Part shown: piece by piece, positions 1 through 8,489 of the stretch | Layout of the letters: each line of letters starts with the position of its first letter | How positions within the stretch are numbered: the stretch's first letter is position 1 | Assembly: GCF_040100845.1 (NCBI RefSeq) | Contig: NZ_JAZHSH010000001.1 | Coordinates: forward strand, 434,001-498,000 | From: Chengkuizengella sp. SCS-71B | GTDB lineage: Bacteria > Bacillota > Bacilli > Paenibacillales > KCTC-33759 | Length of the DNA: 64,000 bases | Reading direction: 5' to 3' | Position numbers and translations under genes: made by a program | Notes under the pieces: generated by a model | What the model saw: the letters and a program-made list of their open reading frames with translations, nothing else | What the model was told of the DNA's origin: nothing | The model's database searches: none

Positions 1-12
1 GTGGCAGATTAT

Positions 13-42
13 GATCGACCCACAAGGATGTGGTCGTTTTTA
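13..42 (+). terminator. terminator-like hairpin of an upstream unit
   Basis: A CGACCCACA arm and a TGTGGTCG arm flank a 4-base loop and are followed by TTTTT. It probably ends a transcript that begins left of the window. No signal recognition particle RNA core was found before dnaX in the visible part. Confidence 0.45.
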
Positions 43-185
43 GAGGTATACCTTGCCGGAGGATGTTTTGATGTCGACGTTCACCATTACAATACAATTT
101 AATTTAATGATTAAACCACTCAAGTTTTGATCTGCAACCCAATTGTTAGACACCATAATACAATTGGAGGTGTTCAAAGAGTGGT

Positions 186-214
186 TTTTCATATACAGAC
201 ATATATAGTATAAT
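186..214 (+). promoter_or_regulatory. possible sigma-A promoter of dnaX
   Basis: A perfect -10 TATAAT lies at 209-214, with TTTTCA 17 bases upstream as a weak -35. It sits 49 bases before the dnaX start. The -10 is convincing and the -35 is poor, so this is tentative. Confidence 0.4.
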
Positions 215-262
215 AATATGAAGTGGTTGTCAGAAAAAATCTAAATAAACTCGGAGAAAATA

Positions 263-2047
263 ATGAGTCATATTGCCTTATATCGCAAATGGAGATCACA
301 AACTTTCCAAGAAGTCGTAGGACAAAAACATATCGTTCAAACCCTACAAAACTCTTTAAAAGAAAATCGTATTACACATGCATATTTGTTTAGTGGGCCT
401 AGAGGGACAGGGAAAACAAGTACTGCAAAAATATTTGCTAAGGCATTAAACTGTGAATCTGGACCATCAATGGAGCCTTGTAATCAATGTAATGCATGTA
501 AAAGAATCACTGACGGGGCAGTTATGGATGTGATGGAAATAGATGCAGCATCTAATAGAGGTGTTGAGGAAATCCGTGATATTCGTGATAAAGTTAAATA
601 TGCTCCAACTGAAGTAAGATATAAAGTCTATATTATTGATGAAGTTCATATGCTAACGACGGAAGCTTTTAACGCTCTCTTGAAAACATTGGAGGAACCA
701 CCAGCCCATGTTATCTTTATTTTGGCAACGACAGAACCTCATCGAATTCCGGCAACGATTATTTCAAGGTGTCAAAGGTTTGATTTTAAAAGAGTTGCTA
801 TTGAAGAACAAGAGAAAAGAATGAGATTGATATGTGAACAAGAGAATATATCCATAGATGATGATGCACTTCAGTATATCGCACTTTTATCTGATGGAGG
901 TATGAGAGATGCTTTGAGCTTGCTGGATCAAATTGTATCCTTCTCTGGTCAGCATATTTCGTATGGGCAAGTTATTGAAGCAACAGGTGGTATTGAGTCC
1001 AGTCAGTTTTTAAAGATAGCTGAAGCAGTGAAACAACAGAATGTAAGTGAAATACTTGTGTTGACGAACTATCTAATGCAAGAAGGAAAAAATGCTGATA
1101 AGTGTTTAGAAAGTTTAATCTATTACTACAGAGATTTATTAGTCATAAAAATGGTGGATAAAGCTCAGGACGTGACAGATCGTGTGTTAGATGTATCTAG
1201 TTATTCTGATTTAGCTGAAGCATATGAGAATGAAGAAGTTTTTCAAATTATTGATACGCTAAATCAGTATCAAGTAGAAATGAAATATGCTTCCAACCCG
1301 CAGACATTATTAGAAATCGCATTGATGAAAATTTGTACCTTAAATCATCAAGAGCAAAACACTGTACAATTACAAAAACTTTCACCACAATCAGAAGGTA
1401 ACGTGCAATTAAATGCTCAAATTAATTCCAATGATTCATCGATTGCAGCATTAATTCAAAGAGTTGAAGAGTTAGAAAAACGAATTTCAAAATGGGAAAA
1501 ATCAGGCGGGATCGAGTCTCTACCTTCACCAACTAATGAAAAGAAGCAACCTAAACAACCTATTGTAAAATTGAATGCACAATCGAAGGAAAAATTGCTT
1601 GGGTTTTTAAACGAAAAAGATCAGGAAGCCTTTAAACGAATTCTGTTAAAATGGAGTCAAGTATTAAATATAGTAAAGTCAAAAAAAATCACTTTACATG
1701 CTTGGTTAGTGGATGGTGAACCTGTTTCTGCAAAAAATAATATTGTATTGGTTGCTTTCAAAAATACAATCCATAGAGAAACAACAGAAAAACAAAACAA
1801 CAAACAAATGATTGAAGAAGTTCTCCATGAAGTATATAATGAACCCATCCATCTCAAAACAGTCATGTTAAAAGACTGGAATGATTTAGAATCCATGGGG
1901 GCTCAAGGTGCTCAGAAAACTGAACAGACGGAAAGTTTAGAGTTAGTGCCAGAACATCATGAAAATGAGGAGAAACAACAGAATTGGGTTGATGAGGCTG
2001 TTCAATTGTTTGGTAGTGACTTAGTACAGATAGAAGATAAAAAGTAA
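263..2047 (+). CDS. dnaX: DNA polymerase III subunit gamma/tau
   Basis: This is the clamp-loader ATPase that loads the sliding clamp and ties the replisome together. Seen: Walker A GPRGTGKTS near residue 45, a zinc knuckle formed by C64 and the CNQCNAC cysteines, Walker B VYIIDEVH near residue 122, sensor-1 LATTEPHRIP and sensor-2 GGMRDALSLLDQ. The C-terminal third is variable, and its last part is Glu/Gln-rich as in tau. At 594 aa it has the usual Bacillales length. The ATG follows a CGGAG site 5 bases upstream. It heads the conserved dnaX-yaaK-recR set. No ribosomal frameshift slippery site of the E. coli type was noticed. Confidence 0.97.
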   Translation: MSHIALYRKWRSQTFQEVVGQKHIVQTLQNSLKENRITHAYLFSGPRGTGKTSTAKIFAKALNCESGPSMEPCNQCNACKRITDGAVMDVMEIDAASNRGVEEIRDIRDKVKYAPTEVRYKVYIIDEVHMLTTEAFNALLKTLEEPPAHVIFILATTEPHRIPATIISRCQRFDFKRVAIEEQEKRMRLICEQENISIDDDALQYIALLSDGGMRDALSLLDQIVSFSGQHISYGQVIEATGGIESSQFLKIAEAVKQQNVSEILVLTNYLMQEGKNADKCLESLIYYYRDLLVIKMVDKAQDVTDRVLDVSSYSDLAEAYENEEVFQIIDTLNQYQVEMKYASNPQTLLEIALMKICTLNHQEQNTVQLQKLSPQSEGNVQLNAQINSNDSSIAALIQRVEELEKRISKWEKSGGIESLPSPTNEKKQPKQPIVKLNAQSKEKLLGFLNEKDQEAFKRILLKWSQVLNIVKSKKITLHAWLVDGEPVSAKNNIVLVAFKNTIHRETTEKQNNKQMIEEVLHEVYNEPIHLKTVMLKDWNDLESMGAQGAQKTEQTESLELVPEHHENEEKQQNWVDEAVQLFGSDLVQIEDKK

Positions 2048-2144
2048 AGAACAAATATACTTTGTTCAAACATATTATAGGAAAAAGTCTTAGACAATGA
2101 CGATTTTATTAAAGATGATTTGAATATAGAAAGGAAGATTTACA

Positions 2145-2456
2145 ATGAGAAATAATATGAATCAAATGATGAAACAAGTTAAAAAAATGCAGGCACAAAT
2201 GTTAAAAGCACAAGAGGAACTTAAAGAAAAGTCGGTGGAAGGAACAGCTGGTGGCGGTGTTGTTACAGTCACAGTTACAGGTGATAAAAAAGTTAGTGAT
2301 GTAGTAATTAAACCAGAAGTGATTGATCCAGACGATATAGAAATGTTGCAAGATTTAGTTGTTGCTGCAATGAATGATGCATTAAACAAAGCAGACGACC
2401 TTGCTAATGAAGACTTAGGGAAATTCGCAGGTGGATTACCACCAGGGATACTTTAA
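2145..2456 (+). CDS. yaaK: YbaB/EbfC nucleoid-associated protein
   Basis: A small DNA-binding protein of the YbaB/EbfC family that coats the nucleoid as a dimer. Seen: a Met/Gln/Lys-rich N-terminal helix, the central [18 protein letters not shown] strand region, and the C-terminal [10 protein letters not shown] tail with the Gly/Pro-rich end typical of the family. At 103 aa it matches B. subtilis YaaK. AAAGGAAG lies upstream of the ATG. It lies between dnaX and recR, its nearly universal position in Firmicutes, which suggests co-transcription and a link to replication and repair. Confidence 0.95.
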   Translation: MRNNMNQMMKQVKKMQAQMLKAQEELKEKSVEGTAGGGVVTVTVTGDKKVSDVVIKPEVIDPDDIEMLQDLVVAAMNDALNKADDLANEDLGKFAGGLPPGIL

Positions 2457-2524
2457 CATCTCACCATATCTTCTAAATTTATAAGAGGATTTCTTTATAA
2501 AATTGGTAAAAGGAGTTAAACGCT

Positions 2525-3124
2525 TTGCATTATCCGGAGCCAGTATCAAAACTTATTGATTCTTTCACTCGTCTGCCCGGAATTGGGACGAAAACTGCAG
2601 CTAGACTTGCTTTTCATGTGATTCGTATGAAAGAAGAAGACGTTGTTGAATTTGCAAAAGCATTGGTGAATGTAAAAAGGAATTTACACTATTGCTCTGT
2701 TTGTTGCAATATTACAGACGTTGATCCATGTAGAATATGTAATGACAAAAGTAGGGACTCCTCCGTCATTTGTGTTATCCAGGAGCCCAAGGATTTGGTT
2801 GCAATGGAACGAACAAAAGAATTTCAAGGATATTATCATGTGCTTCACGGTGCTATTTCTCCGATGGAAGGGATTGGACCAGATGAAATTCGGGTTGCCG
2901 AGCTTTTAACTAGACTGAGTGATGAAAAAGTTAAGGAGCTTATTTTAGCTACAAATCCAAATATCGAAGGTGAAGCAACAGCGATGTATCTTTCTCGATT
3001 GGTAAAACCATTTGGCATTAAAATGACTCGAATAGCTCATGGATTGCCTGTAGGTGGAGATTTAGAATACGCAGATGAGGTCACCCTGTCAAAAGCATTA
3101 GAAGGCAGGAGAGAGCTGTTTTAA
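2525..3124 (+). CDS. recR: recombination mediator RecR
   Basis: RecR works with RecO and RecF to load RecA on gapped DNA. Seen: an N-terminal helix-hairpin-helix ([15 protein letters not shown]), a C4 zinc finger (CSVCCN...DPCRIC), then a Toprim domain ([30 protein letters not shown]) and a C-terminal [16 protein letters not shown]alker-B-like segment. At 199 aa it is full length. The start is TTG at 2525, placed 7 to 8 bases after AAAAGGAG; no better ATG exists. In many relatives recR is followed by a DUF2508 gene and bofA; here neither follows, and a repeat-containing accessory region begins. Confidence 0.97.
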   Translation: MHYPEPVSKLIDSFTRLPGIGTKTAARLAFHVIRMKEEDVVEFAKALVNVKRNLHYCSVCCNITDVDPCRICNDKSRDSSVICVIQEPKDLVAMERTKEFQGYYHVLHGAISPMEGIGPDEIRVAELLTRLSDEKVKELILATNPNIEGEATAMYLSRLVKPFGIKMTRIAHGLPVGGDLEYADEVTLSKALEGRRELF

Positions 3125-3597
3125 ATAATAGAGTACAACTTTTGATCCAAATAGATAAAAGTGTACTACATTATACTTATTTTACGCAGGTCACGTATGA
3201 AAGAATTAGAGAAAGTCAGAATTCTTTTTTAACCAGGAAGCACTAGCAAGAAACAACTATAATACTATTCTGAATTATTAATTTGGACGTGAAGCACACG
3301 CCACTTGTTTACGGATGATCCGTACTCGAGTGGCGTTTTTTATTTAGGAAATATATTAATGTGTTATTTCATGCTTGAACTGTTTTTAAAAACGGTCTAA
3401 ATGAAGATGAATTGTGGTGAATATATGTATTTTAATTAAAAGGTCATTTAAAAACTTAATAATAAATATTTCAAATAACATTCATAGAAGATATCGGATA
3501 TAGAAACTCTTTTTGATTATGCATTCCTTTCTAATGTTTCTTACTTAAAATTGTTTGTTCTAGATGAATTTAATAATTGTTATAGGAGGTCATTTTA
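3125..3597. other. intergenic region after recR
   Basis: No coding sequence is convincing here. It contains a terminator hairpin (3298-3341) and otherwise AT-rich DNA. The usual bofA neighbour is absent. Confidence 0.5.
3298..3341 (+). terminator. rho-independent terminator
   Basis: ACGCCACT pairs with AGTGGCGT across a loop that itself contains ACGGATGATCCGT, and TTTTT follows. It lies about 175 bases after recR and probably ends the dnaX-yaaK-recR transcript. Confidence 0.7.
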
Positions 3598-4263
3598 ATG
3601 AAGTTTGAAGAAGCACACGAAAAGTTTATTCAAGAACATATCAATTCACGTAATGGAGCTAGTTTGAGAAGACTAGAAGAAGGCCATAACTTTGCAGAAA
3701 TACTTTTTTTGCAAAAGGTATGGTGGCCAGCATTTAATGATTTTAAATATCTTCATCCAGAATATCAAGTTAGTGATTTCAAAGACGGGAATCGCTATAT
3801 TGATTTTGCATATATTCGCTCTAATATGTTACTGGCCATTGAAATTGATGGATTTGGGTCACATTGGCAGAACATCAGCCGCTGGGAATTTTCAGATCAT
3901 TGCAGACGACAAAACGATTTAATTACAGATGGATGGAAAATACTTCGTTTCACATACGATGATATTAATAATAGTCCTCGTTGTTGCCAACAAAAATTAC
4001 AACAATTTATGGGTAGGTGGTTTGGTGAAGATAAGAATATAATTGAAGCCACTTTAGTTGAAAAAGAAGCTATCAGATTTGCAATGAAATTAGGCAGACC
4101 ATTCACTCCTACTGAACTCAGTAAACATCTAGATATTGATATCAAAACATCAAGGAAGTTGTTATATAGTCTTGTATCAAAAAAATGGTTAGAACCTGAG
4201 CGGGGTATTCAACGAATTCGTTCATATCGTTTAAATATTGAAGGTAAAAACTACATTTTATAA
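3598..4263 (+). CDS. DUF559-like nuclease-fold protein with C-terminal winged helix
   Basis: Cellular role unknown. The middle part (residues about 55-140) reads as a DUF559/Vsr-like restriction-endonuclease fold: YIDFAYI supplies an Asp, AIEIDGFGSHW supplies the E-x-D core, and a conserved basic stretch DHCRRQNDLITDGWKILRFTYDDI follows. The last 60 residues (RPFTPTELSKHLDIDIKTSRKLL) look like a winged helix-turn-helix. It has a strong AGGAGG ribosome site 8 bases before the ATG. It stands alone between recR and repeat-rich DNA, consistent with an accessory insertion. A role as regulator or nuclease cannot be decided from sequence. Confidence 0.7.
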   Translation: MKFEEAHEKFIQEHINSRNGASLRRLEEGHNFAEILFLQKVWWPAFNDFKYLHPEYQVSDFKDGNRYIDFAYIRSNMLLAIEIDGFGSHWQNISRWEFSDHCRRQNDLITDGWKILRFTYDDINNSPRCCQQKLQQFMGRWFGEDKNIIEATLVEKEAIRFAMKLGRPFTPTELSKHLDIDIKTSRKLLYSLVSKKWLEPERGIQRIRSYRLNIEGKNYIL

Positions 4264-4346
4264 AGTGGGAGGAAAATTATAAATAGAGATTAATAAGAAA
4301 TAACTAAGAATTAAATAAAGAATAGATAAGAAAAAGATAAGAATTA

Positions 4347-4447
4347 AGAAAGAGTAAAGAAAGATAAAGAAAGAGTAAAGAAAGATAAAGAAAGAGTAAA
4401 GAAAGATAAAGAAAGAGTAAAGAAAGATAAAGAAAGAGTAAAGAAAG
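4347..4447. repeat. 21-bp purine-rich tandem repeat, about 5 copies
   Basis: The unit GAGTAAAGAAAGATAAAGAAA begins at 4352, 4373, 4394, 4415 and 4436, an exact 21-base period with nearly identical copies. The plus strand is almost pure purine. It lies 3' of the DUF559-like gene. Confidence 0.9.
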
Positions 4448-4535
4448 GCAGATAAATAAGAAAGAATAAATAAAGTCACCTTAAATTTAAAGTGGAATTG
4501 AATGGGGTAATAGAAATATAGGTAAGAATATAGGT

Positions 4536-4736
4536 AAATAGAGGGAAATAGTGGTCTTATATGTGATAAAGTAACCTTCTTCAAGTGAATAAAGGGAATT
4601 AATGGTCTTATTTAGGCGTTTTCTCCTCAACATACAATGAAATGCTCATTTTATCGCAAAATAATACCACCAAATACCGCTAATCTTAAAATTAAGCTAA
4701 AAAGATGAAAATAAGACCAACAATTACCGCTAATTT
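4536..4736. repeat. dispersed repeat family R, copy 1
   Basis: Two forward motifs (4536-4560 and 4587-4612) of the form AGGGAAATAGTGGTCTTAT are followed by two inverted ones (4661-4684 and 4709-4736) of the form AATAAGACCAACAATTACCGC. The same four-motif layout recurs at 44911-45118 and 60289-60490. Confidence 0.8.
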
Positions 4737-4877
4737 CGTACCTCATCAACACTATAGTTAATTTGTTTGTGCTGAACAAAATTTAATTGAAATATTTTAC
4801 CTTTCCAAAGCTTTTTTAATAGGCATAATCAATCAAATCAATCAATCTTAGTCAAAAGACATGTATTTTTCGCTGAA

Positions 4878-5387
4878 TTATTCCTTACCTTGCAATATCT
4901 CAATATCTCCAGTAAGAACATCCTCACCTTCATAAAACATGAATCGTCCATCTTGCCATTCGATTCGTAAATATTTTCGATCATCTGATTGGAAAATCCA
5001 TACGGATTGCTCACCTGCACTTGGAAAAGCAGTGCTTCCCTGCACACCTGATCTTCCGCTATATTGTTCCTCAAGATAATATGTTGTATCTTCTAAAGTG
5101 ATGGTTGAGGGGATCTCGTGATAAGAATCTAACCTTCCATCAATTTCTGTAAATAAAATAAATGTAGGTTTTTCACGTTTTTCGGTGTATAGGTATTGAA
5201 TGTCTCTTCCATCTTTTAATGTAAGCATAGCTTCATTTCGCATGAAATTTGTTGTTTTCCCTATAATTTCATACATAACCAAAGAAACTTCTACAAAGTC
5301 TCCTGGAACTACAGTATGAATTGTCTTTTCAGGTCTTGGAGTTTCTGTTTTTTTCATTAAATTTGAAATTCGTTTAAATAAACTCAT
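4878..5387 (-). CDS. DUF4178 domain-containing protein
   Basis: A soluble 169-aa protein of the DUF4178 type, function unknown. Seen: a short basic N-terminus, then a beta-rich domain with VVPGDFVEV, a YLYTEKREKPTF strand, YLEEQYSGRSGVQG and a terminal segment RYLRIEWQDGRFMFYEGEDV. The start at 5387 was chosen because AAGGGTG lies about 7 bases upstream; an 11-codon extension lacks a ribosome site. It lies at the 3' end of the minus-strand DUF350/ATP-grasp cluster, but a dispersed repeat (5491-5602) separates it from the DUF350 gene. DUF4178 and DUF350 genes commonly travel together. Confidence 0.75.
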   Translation of the reverse strand: MSLFKRISNLMKKTETPRPEKTIHTVVPGDFVEVSLVMYEIIGKTTNFMRNEAMLTLKDGRDIQYLYTEKREKPTFILFTEIDGRLDSYHEIPSTITLEDTTYYLEEQYSGRSGVQGSTAFPSAGEQSVWIFQSDDRKYLRIEWQDGRFMFYEGEDVLTGDIEILQGKE

Positions 5388-5490
5388 TTTTTTCACCCTT
5401 ATTAAATTACATCTTTTCAAAAAGTATGAAGATGTAGTTAGTTATAGAAATTCGTTATAGAATGAAACTTAACATGAATATCAGAATTTA

Positions 5491-5602
5491 TCCTATATTT
5501 TTAGCGTTAAGACGCCCACCTCTATGGGTGGGGTCTTATAATCAGATGGAGTAGAGTATCCATCTGATTTCCCGATGTTTAAGCTTTGCTTAAACGAGTT
5601 TA
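5491..5602 (+). repeat. three-hairpin dispersed repeat, family A, copy 1
   Basis: The order is TTAGCGTTAAGACGCCCACC hairpin, AATCAGATGGA/TCCATCTGATT hairpin, then CGATGTTTAAGC-TTT-GCTTAAAC and a GAGTTTA end. Four related copies occur at 27283, 43278, 55541 and 63594. This one sits between the DUF350 and DUF4178 genes. Confidence 0.85.
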
Positions 5603-5992
5603 TTAAATAATCAGGCTGCTTACTGCAAAGCCTATACCTAGATATACAAATGCTAATAATACTCCAATAGCTACATTTCCTTTTTGTAAATGATCAGAAA
5701 GCTTTAAGCCAGGTGTAACCCAATCAAAAATATAATATGTCATTAGCAAACAAAGGTAACCAACTAAAAACCATAAAGCCATGTGCAAGATGGATGTATT
5801 AGTGTAAGCTGAAACCCCTAGAATAATGGCAGTACCTAAGAACTTTCCTCCAAAAGCTAAACCTACGGCAGTATTTCCTTTTTTCAATTCTTCCAAATCA
5901 TTAAAAGGAGTGATTAAACTAAAAACAACCATGCCTATCAACTGTAGTACAGTAATCACAATAACACTAATCAATAAATCTACTATTATCAC
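5603..5992 (-). CDS. DUF350 family membrane protein
   Basis: A 129-aa integral membrane protein with four predicted hydrophobic segments arranged as two DUF350 repeats: each repeat has a K-G-N-x-A-[VI]-G element (KKGNTAVGLAFGG and LQKGNVAIGVLLA). E. coli YjfL belongs to the same family. The start was set at GTG 5992: its GTGA overlaps the upstream gene's TGA stop, and a GGGGGTGG site lies 5-8 bases before it. A longer GTG at 6001 would lie inside the ribosome site. Coupled translation with the upstream anchored protein is likely. The family's exact function is unknown. Confidence 0.85.
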   Translation of the reverse strand: MIIVDLLISVIVITVLQLIGMVVFSLITPFNDLEELKKGNTAVGLAFGGKFLGTAIILGVSAYTNTSILHMALWFLVGYLCLLMTYYIFDWVTPGLKLSDHLQKGNVAIGVLLAFVYLGIGFAVSSLII

Positions 5993-6642
5993 TCTACCCA
6001 CCCCCGGAATTTGGCCATAGCCAAGTCATAATTCGTATAACTATGAATTTCTTCTAAATAAACCTCTGCTGTTTTTTTCTCTTTAAGCCTATTATATCTA
6101 GCCTCATCAATTGGTTGTTTAATATCGTGACCTGTCGGTAAAGTAAGGATTGCGAAATGTCTAAACTGTCCTTCAAACTCAGTTTTATATACACCAACCA
6201 AATCGACTTCTGTTTTAATTTGAATTTTCAATTCCTGCAGATCTTTTTCAGCTTCTTCTAACGATTTATATGATTTAATGCCTTTCCATGATGATAAATG
6301 AACCTCATTACTCCCATTTGCTAAAACATCCATTTGTGCATTCATGAATTGAAGGGTCCATATTTTATCTCCTGTAGCATAATTTTCATCGTTAGGTAAT
6401 AGTAAATTATCAGGTAATACGGTCATATCTCCACCGATTAAATCCCCTACAGTTCCTTCTTCCACTCTATAGTCCCAAGGTAAAGTGTTTGTATTGGTTT
6501 CAGGTTCTGAGATTGTTCCAGAACTGCTAGAAACTGGGTTGGTCTCAAATACTTGTGAACCATTATCAAATAAATTCCCAATAAAAGATAACACTCCAAA
6601 AAGAATCAATCCAAAAATTATAAATAGTAATACTCGATTCAA
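5989..6642 (-). CDS. membrane-anchored hypothetical protein in the ATP-grasp cluster
   Basis: Unrecognised 217-aa protein. An N-terminal hydrophobic helix (residues 4-24) should anchor it, leaving a Ser/Thr/Asn-rich linker (about 35-55) and an extracytoplasmic domain of about 160 residues with a helical EEAEKDLQELKIQIKTEVD stretch. The start is TTG at 6642, 9 bases after GGGGG and 1 base after the stop of the ATP-grasp gene, so it is in the same operon; its own stop overlaps the DUF350 start. The position suggests an outside-facing partner of the DUF350 protein. Confidence 0.7.
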   Translation of the reverse strand: MNRVLLFIIFGLILFGVLSFIGNLFDNGSQVFETNPVSSSSGTISEPETNTNTLPWDYRVEEGTVGDLIGGDMTVLPDNLLLPNDENYATGDKIWTLQFMNAQMDVLANGSNEVHLSSWKGIKSYKSLEEAEKDLQELKIQIKTEVDLVGVYKTEFEGQFRHFAILTLPTGHDIKQPIDEARYNRLKEKKTAEVYLEEIHSYTNYDLAMAKFRGWVE

Positions 6643-6643
6643 A

Positions 6644-7843
6644 TTATCTCACCCCCATTGCAATAAAATGACTTGAGTTCCCTGTGATTAATCCACCTGC
6701 ACGACCGAGTAATCCACATGGTTCCCCGTTGATCATAAAAACACCTGTTAATAAATGAAATGCTCCATTATGCATCTCTAATTTTGGTAAATCAATACGT
6801 TTTTGATATACTCGGTCAAACAGAACGCTAGTATCGTATCCTTCTTCATCTTGGGTTTCTAGTGTACCGTGATGGTCATATAAACGAACGGATCCACCCT
6901 CACGTCCAAACATAGATTTTGACACATAATTCCCATCAAAAATGGGTTTGTTATACGTTGGTAGCATATATTTTTCTATACATTCATGTTCTTCTTTAGT
7001 AAAAATATCTGAATCTAATTCATGAAGTCCCCATATGACAGCCTGTAATCCTTTAGATTGAAGAATAATCGCATGCAAGGAATTAAAAATCTCTATGTTT
7101 TTGGATTCAATGGAGTAAGCTAAAGCTTCTCCACCATCATCAACTGCCATCCATTCTTTTGGATATAAGGCAAACATACTTCTAACGGGATTGAGCTCTC
7201 TATCTTTCACAACACCTTCATCAACGGATAATTCTAATGTATCAATGCATTTAATGTCTAAGCCGCTATGCTTTACAAGCATGTCGATTGTACCTGAATC
7301 CTCTAAATGTTCTCCATATGAGATACAAGTAGCGTAATCTGGCTTCTCTTTTTCCCAGACTAAACGAATCTGTTCCTTCATTGTTACATTTGGAGAATTT
7401 AATTCGTATTGATCACAAATCCAAGGAGTAACAACTGAAGATTCGACATAACCAGTTGGGGTATCTGCATTAAGCTCAAATAATTTGATCTCACCCTGCT
7501 CAGTAATAGAATAGTCAAATCGGGCATACCTACTTAATTTCTCAGCTTCGTTAGGAAGTAACAAATCTAATCCATCCCATAATACCTCAGGGATAGATAG
7601 TAAGGCATATAAATCTCTTTTCCCAAACGTAAAGCGGGCAGCTTTATCAAAAATAGTCCATAAGTTTTGAGATGCAAATTTAATTTCATCCCACATCTTT
7701 TGATCAATGGAAACAACTTGATCTATCCAATAATGGTCAAGATCTCCCCATGTAAAACCTAATTCTTCAAGCTGTTTCATTCTTTCTTGACGATTTGGAT
7801 GGGGTGAGCCTACGACATGATACACTGCCTCTGCTTTATCCAC
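6644..7843 (-). CDS. glutathionylspermidine synthase-like ATP-grasp amidoligase
   Basis: A 399-aa member of the GSP_synth family, ATP-grasp enzymes that join a carboxylate to an amine. Seen: FDYSITEQGEIKLFELNADTP in the N-terminal half, with the Asn/Asp ATP-grasp residues, and C-terminal GNYVSKSMFGREGGSV followed by GAFHLLTGVFMINGEPCGLLGRAGG. No CHAP amidase domain is present, so it is the ligase half only, like E. coli YjfC and YgiC. The start is GTG 7843, 8 bases after AGGAGG and overlapping the previous gene's stop. The natural substrate is not known; glutathionylspermidine itself is unlikely in this lineage. The upstream gene's Gly/Ser tail is a candidate acceptor by inference. Confidence 0.88.
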   Translation of the reverse strand: MDKAEAVYHVVGSPHPNRQERMKQLEELGFTWGDLDHYWIDQVVSIDQKMWDEIKFASQNLWTIFDKAARFTFGKRDLYALLSIPEVLWDGLDLLLPNEAEKLSRYARFDYSITEQGEIKLFELNADTPTGYVESSVVTPWICDQYELNSPNVTMKEQIRLVWEKEKPDYATCISYGEHLEDSGTIDMLVKHSGLDIKCIDTLELSVDEGVVKDRELNPVRSMFALYPKEWMAVDDGGEALAYSIESKNIEIFNSLHAIILQSKGLQAVIWGLHELDSDIFTKEEHECIEKYMLPTYNKPIFDGNYVSKSMFGREGGSVRLYDHHGTLETQDEEGYDTSVLFDRVYQKRIDLPKLEMHNGAFHLLTGVFMINGEPCGLLGRAGGLITGNSSHFIAMGVR

Positions 7844-8474
7844 CGAAACTTCCTCCTGATTTGCTCGAAGAGCTCATATTACTGGATTTATTTCCAATGC
7901 TTCCTTTAGAAGTAGATGTGCTTTTATTGCTATCCCTCTTTGTAATTGTTCCTTGGCTATTCACTGTCTTTGGTCTGACAGTAGAATTGACAACAGGTTT
8001 GTTTTGAAATTTGCCAGTATCATATGATTTAGGTTTGTACGTTTGGTTTGTTCTAGGATCATATACAGGTCTAGAATCATACCAGCCTCTTGTTGAATAG
8101 GAACGTCCGCTGTTAAAGATCAAATGATACAATAACATATCGTCCCATCCAAAACCGTTATTAATGTATACAGGTTGGTTAGTGCCTCCTGATTCTGATT
8201 GAGTTTCACCCTGAGACTCACCCTCGGACTGTTCTTCCTCCGATATAAGTAAAGGAATATTCCAGTCCATATTCGCATCAAAATATTTTCTTACATCTTC
8301 GGAAGACCACTCCACGAGTTTCGGTTCGGCACTGCTCGTAGAATCTCCTTCTGCATACACAGACGGTGTCAAAGCTAAGTTTGCGACAAGAGCAATACCT
8401 AACGTTGTTGATAATGTTTTTATTGGCTTTCCTTTATAAAATAATTTGTCTGTCATCTTTTGATCTTGCTTCAT
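7836..8474 (-). CDS. secreted protein with Ser/Gly-rich C-terminus
   Basis: Unrecognised 212-aa exported protein. A basic N-terminus and a hydrophobic stretch ending TPSVYAEG form a signal peptide. The mature part has an acidic Glu/Ser/Gly-rich linker, a central tyrosine- and arginine-rich segment (about residues 115-150, RSYSTRGWYDSRPVYDPR) and a low-complexity Ser/Lys tail ending SSSSKSGGSFGG. The start ATG 8474 lies 8 bases after GGGGG; a GTG three codons earlier overlaps that site. The gene overlaps the ATP-grasp ligase start by 8 bases. The tail resembles the Gly-rich ends of proteins in the E. coli yjf/ygi clusters; that comparison is from memory and is an inference. Confidence 0.7.
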   Translation of the reverse strand: MKQDQKMTDKLFYKGKPIKTLSTTLGIALVANLALTPSVYAEGDSTSSAEPKLVEWSSEDVRKYFDANMDWNIPLLISEEEQSEGESQGETQSESGGTNQPVYINNGFGWDDMLLYHLIFNSGRSYSTRGWYDSRPVYDPRTNQTYKPKSYDTGKFQNKPVVNSTVRPKTVNSQGTITKRDSNKSTSTSKGSIGNKSSNMSSSSKSGGSFGG

Positions 8475-8489
8475 GTCGTTCACCCCCTT

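Larger units (their letters stand above)
4264..4877. other. repeat-filled intergenic region
   Basis: Holds a 21-bp tandem repeat (4347-4447) and one copy of the family R repeat (4536-4736). No gene is supported; the long minus-strand reading frame across the tandem repeat is low-complexity. Confidence 0.6.

Noticed and set aside
1..262. Signal recognition particle RNA upstream of dnaX
   Set aside because: The conserved GGTCCGGAAGGAAGCAGC-like core is not present in the visible sequence; it may lie further left.
4258..4584. Minus-strand frame with repeated FLYSFFI
   Set aside because: It is the antisense reading of the 21-bp tandem repeat and has no ribosome site or family resemblance.
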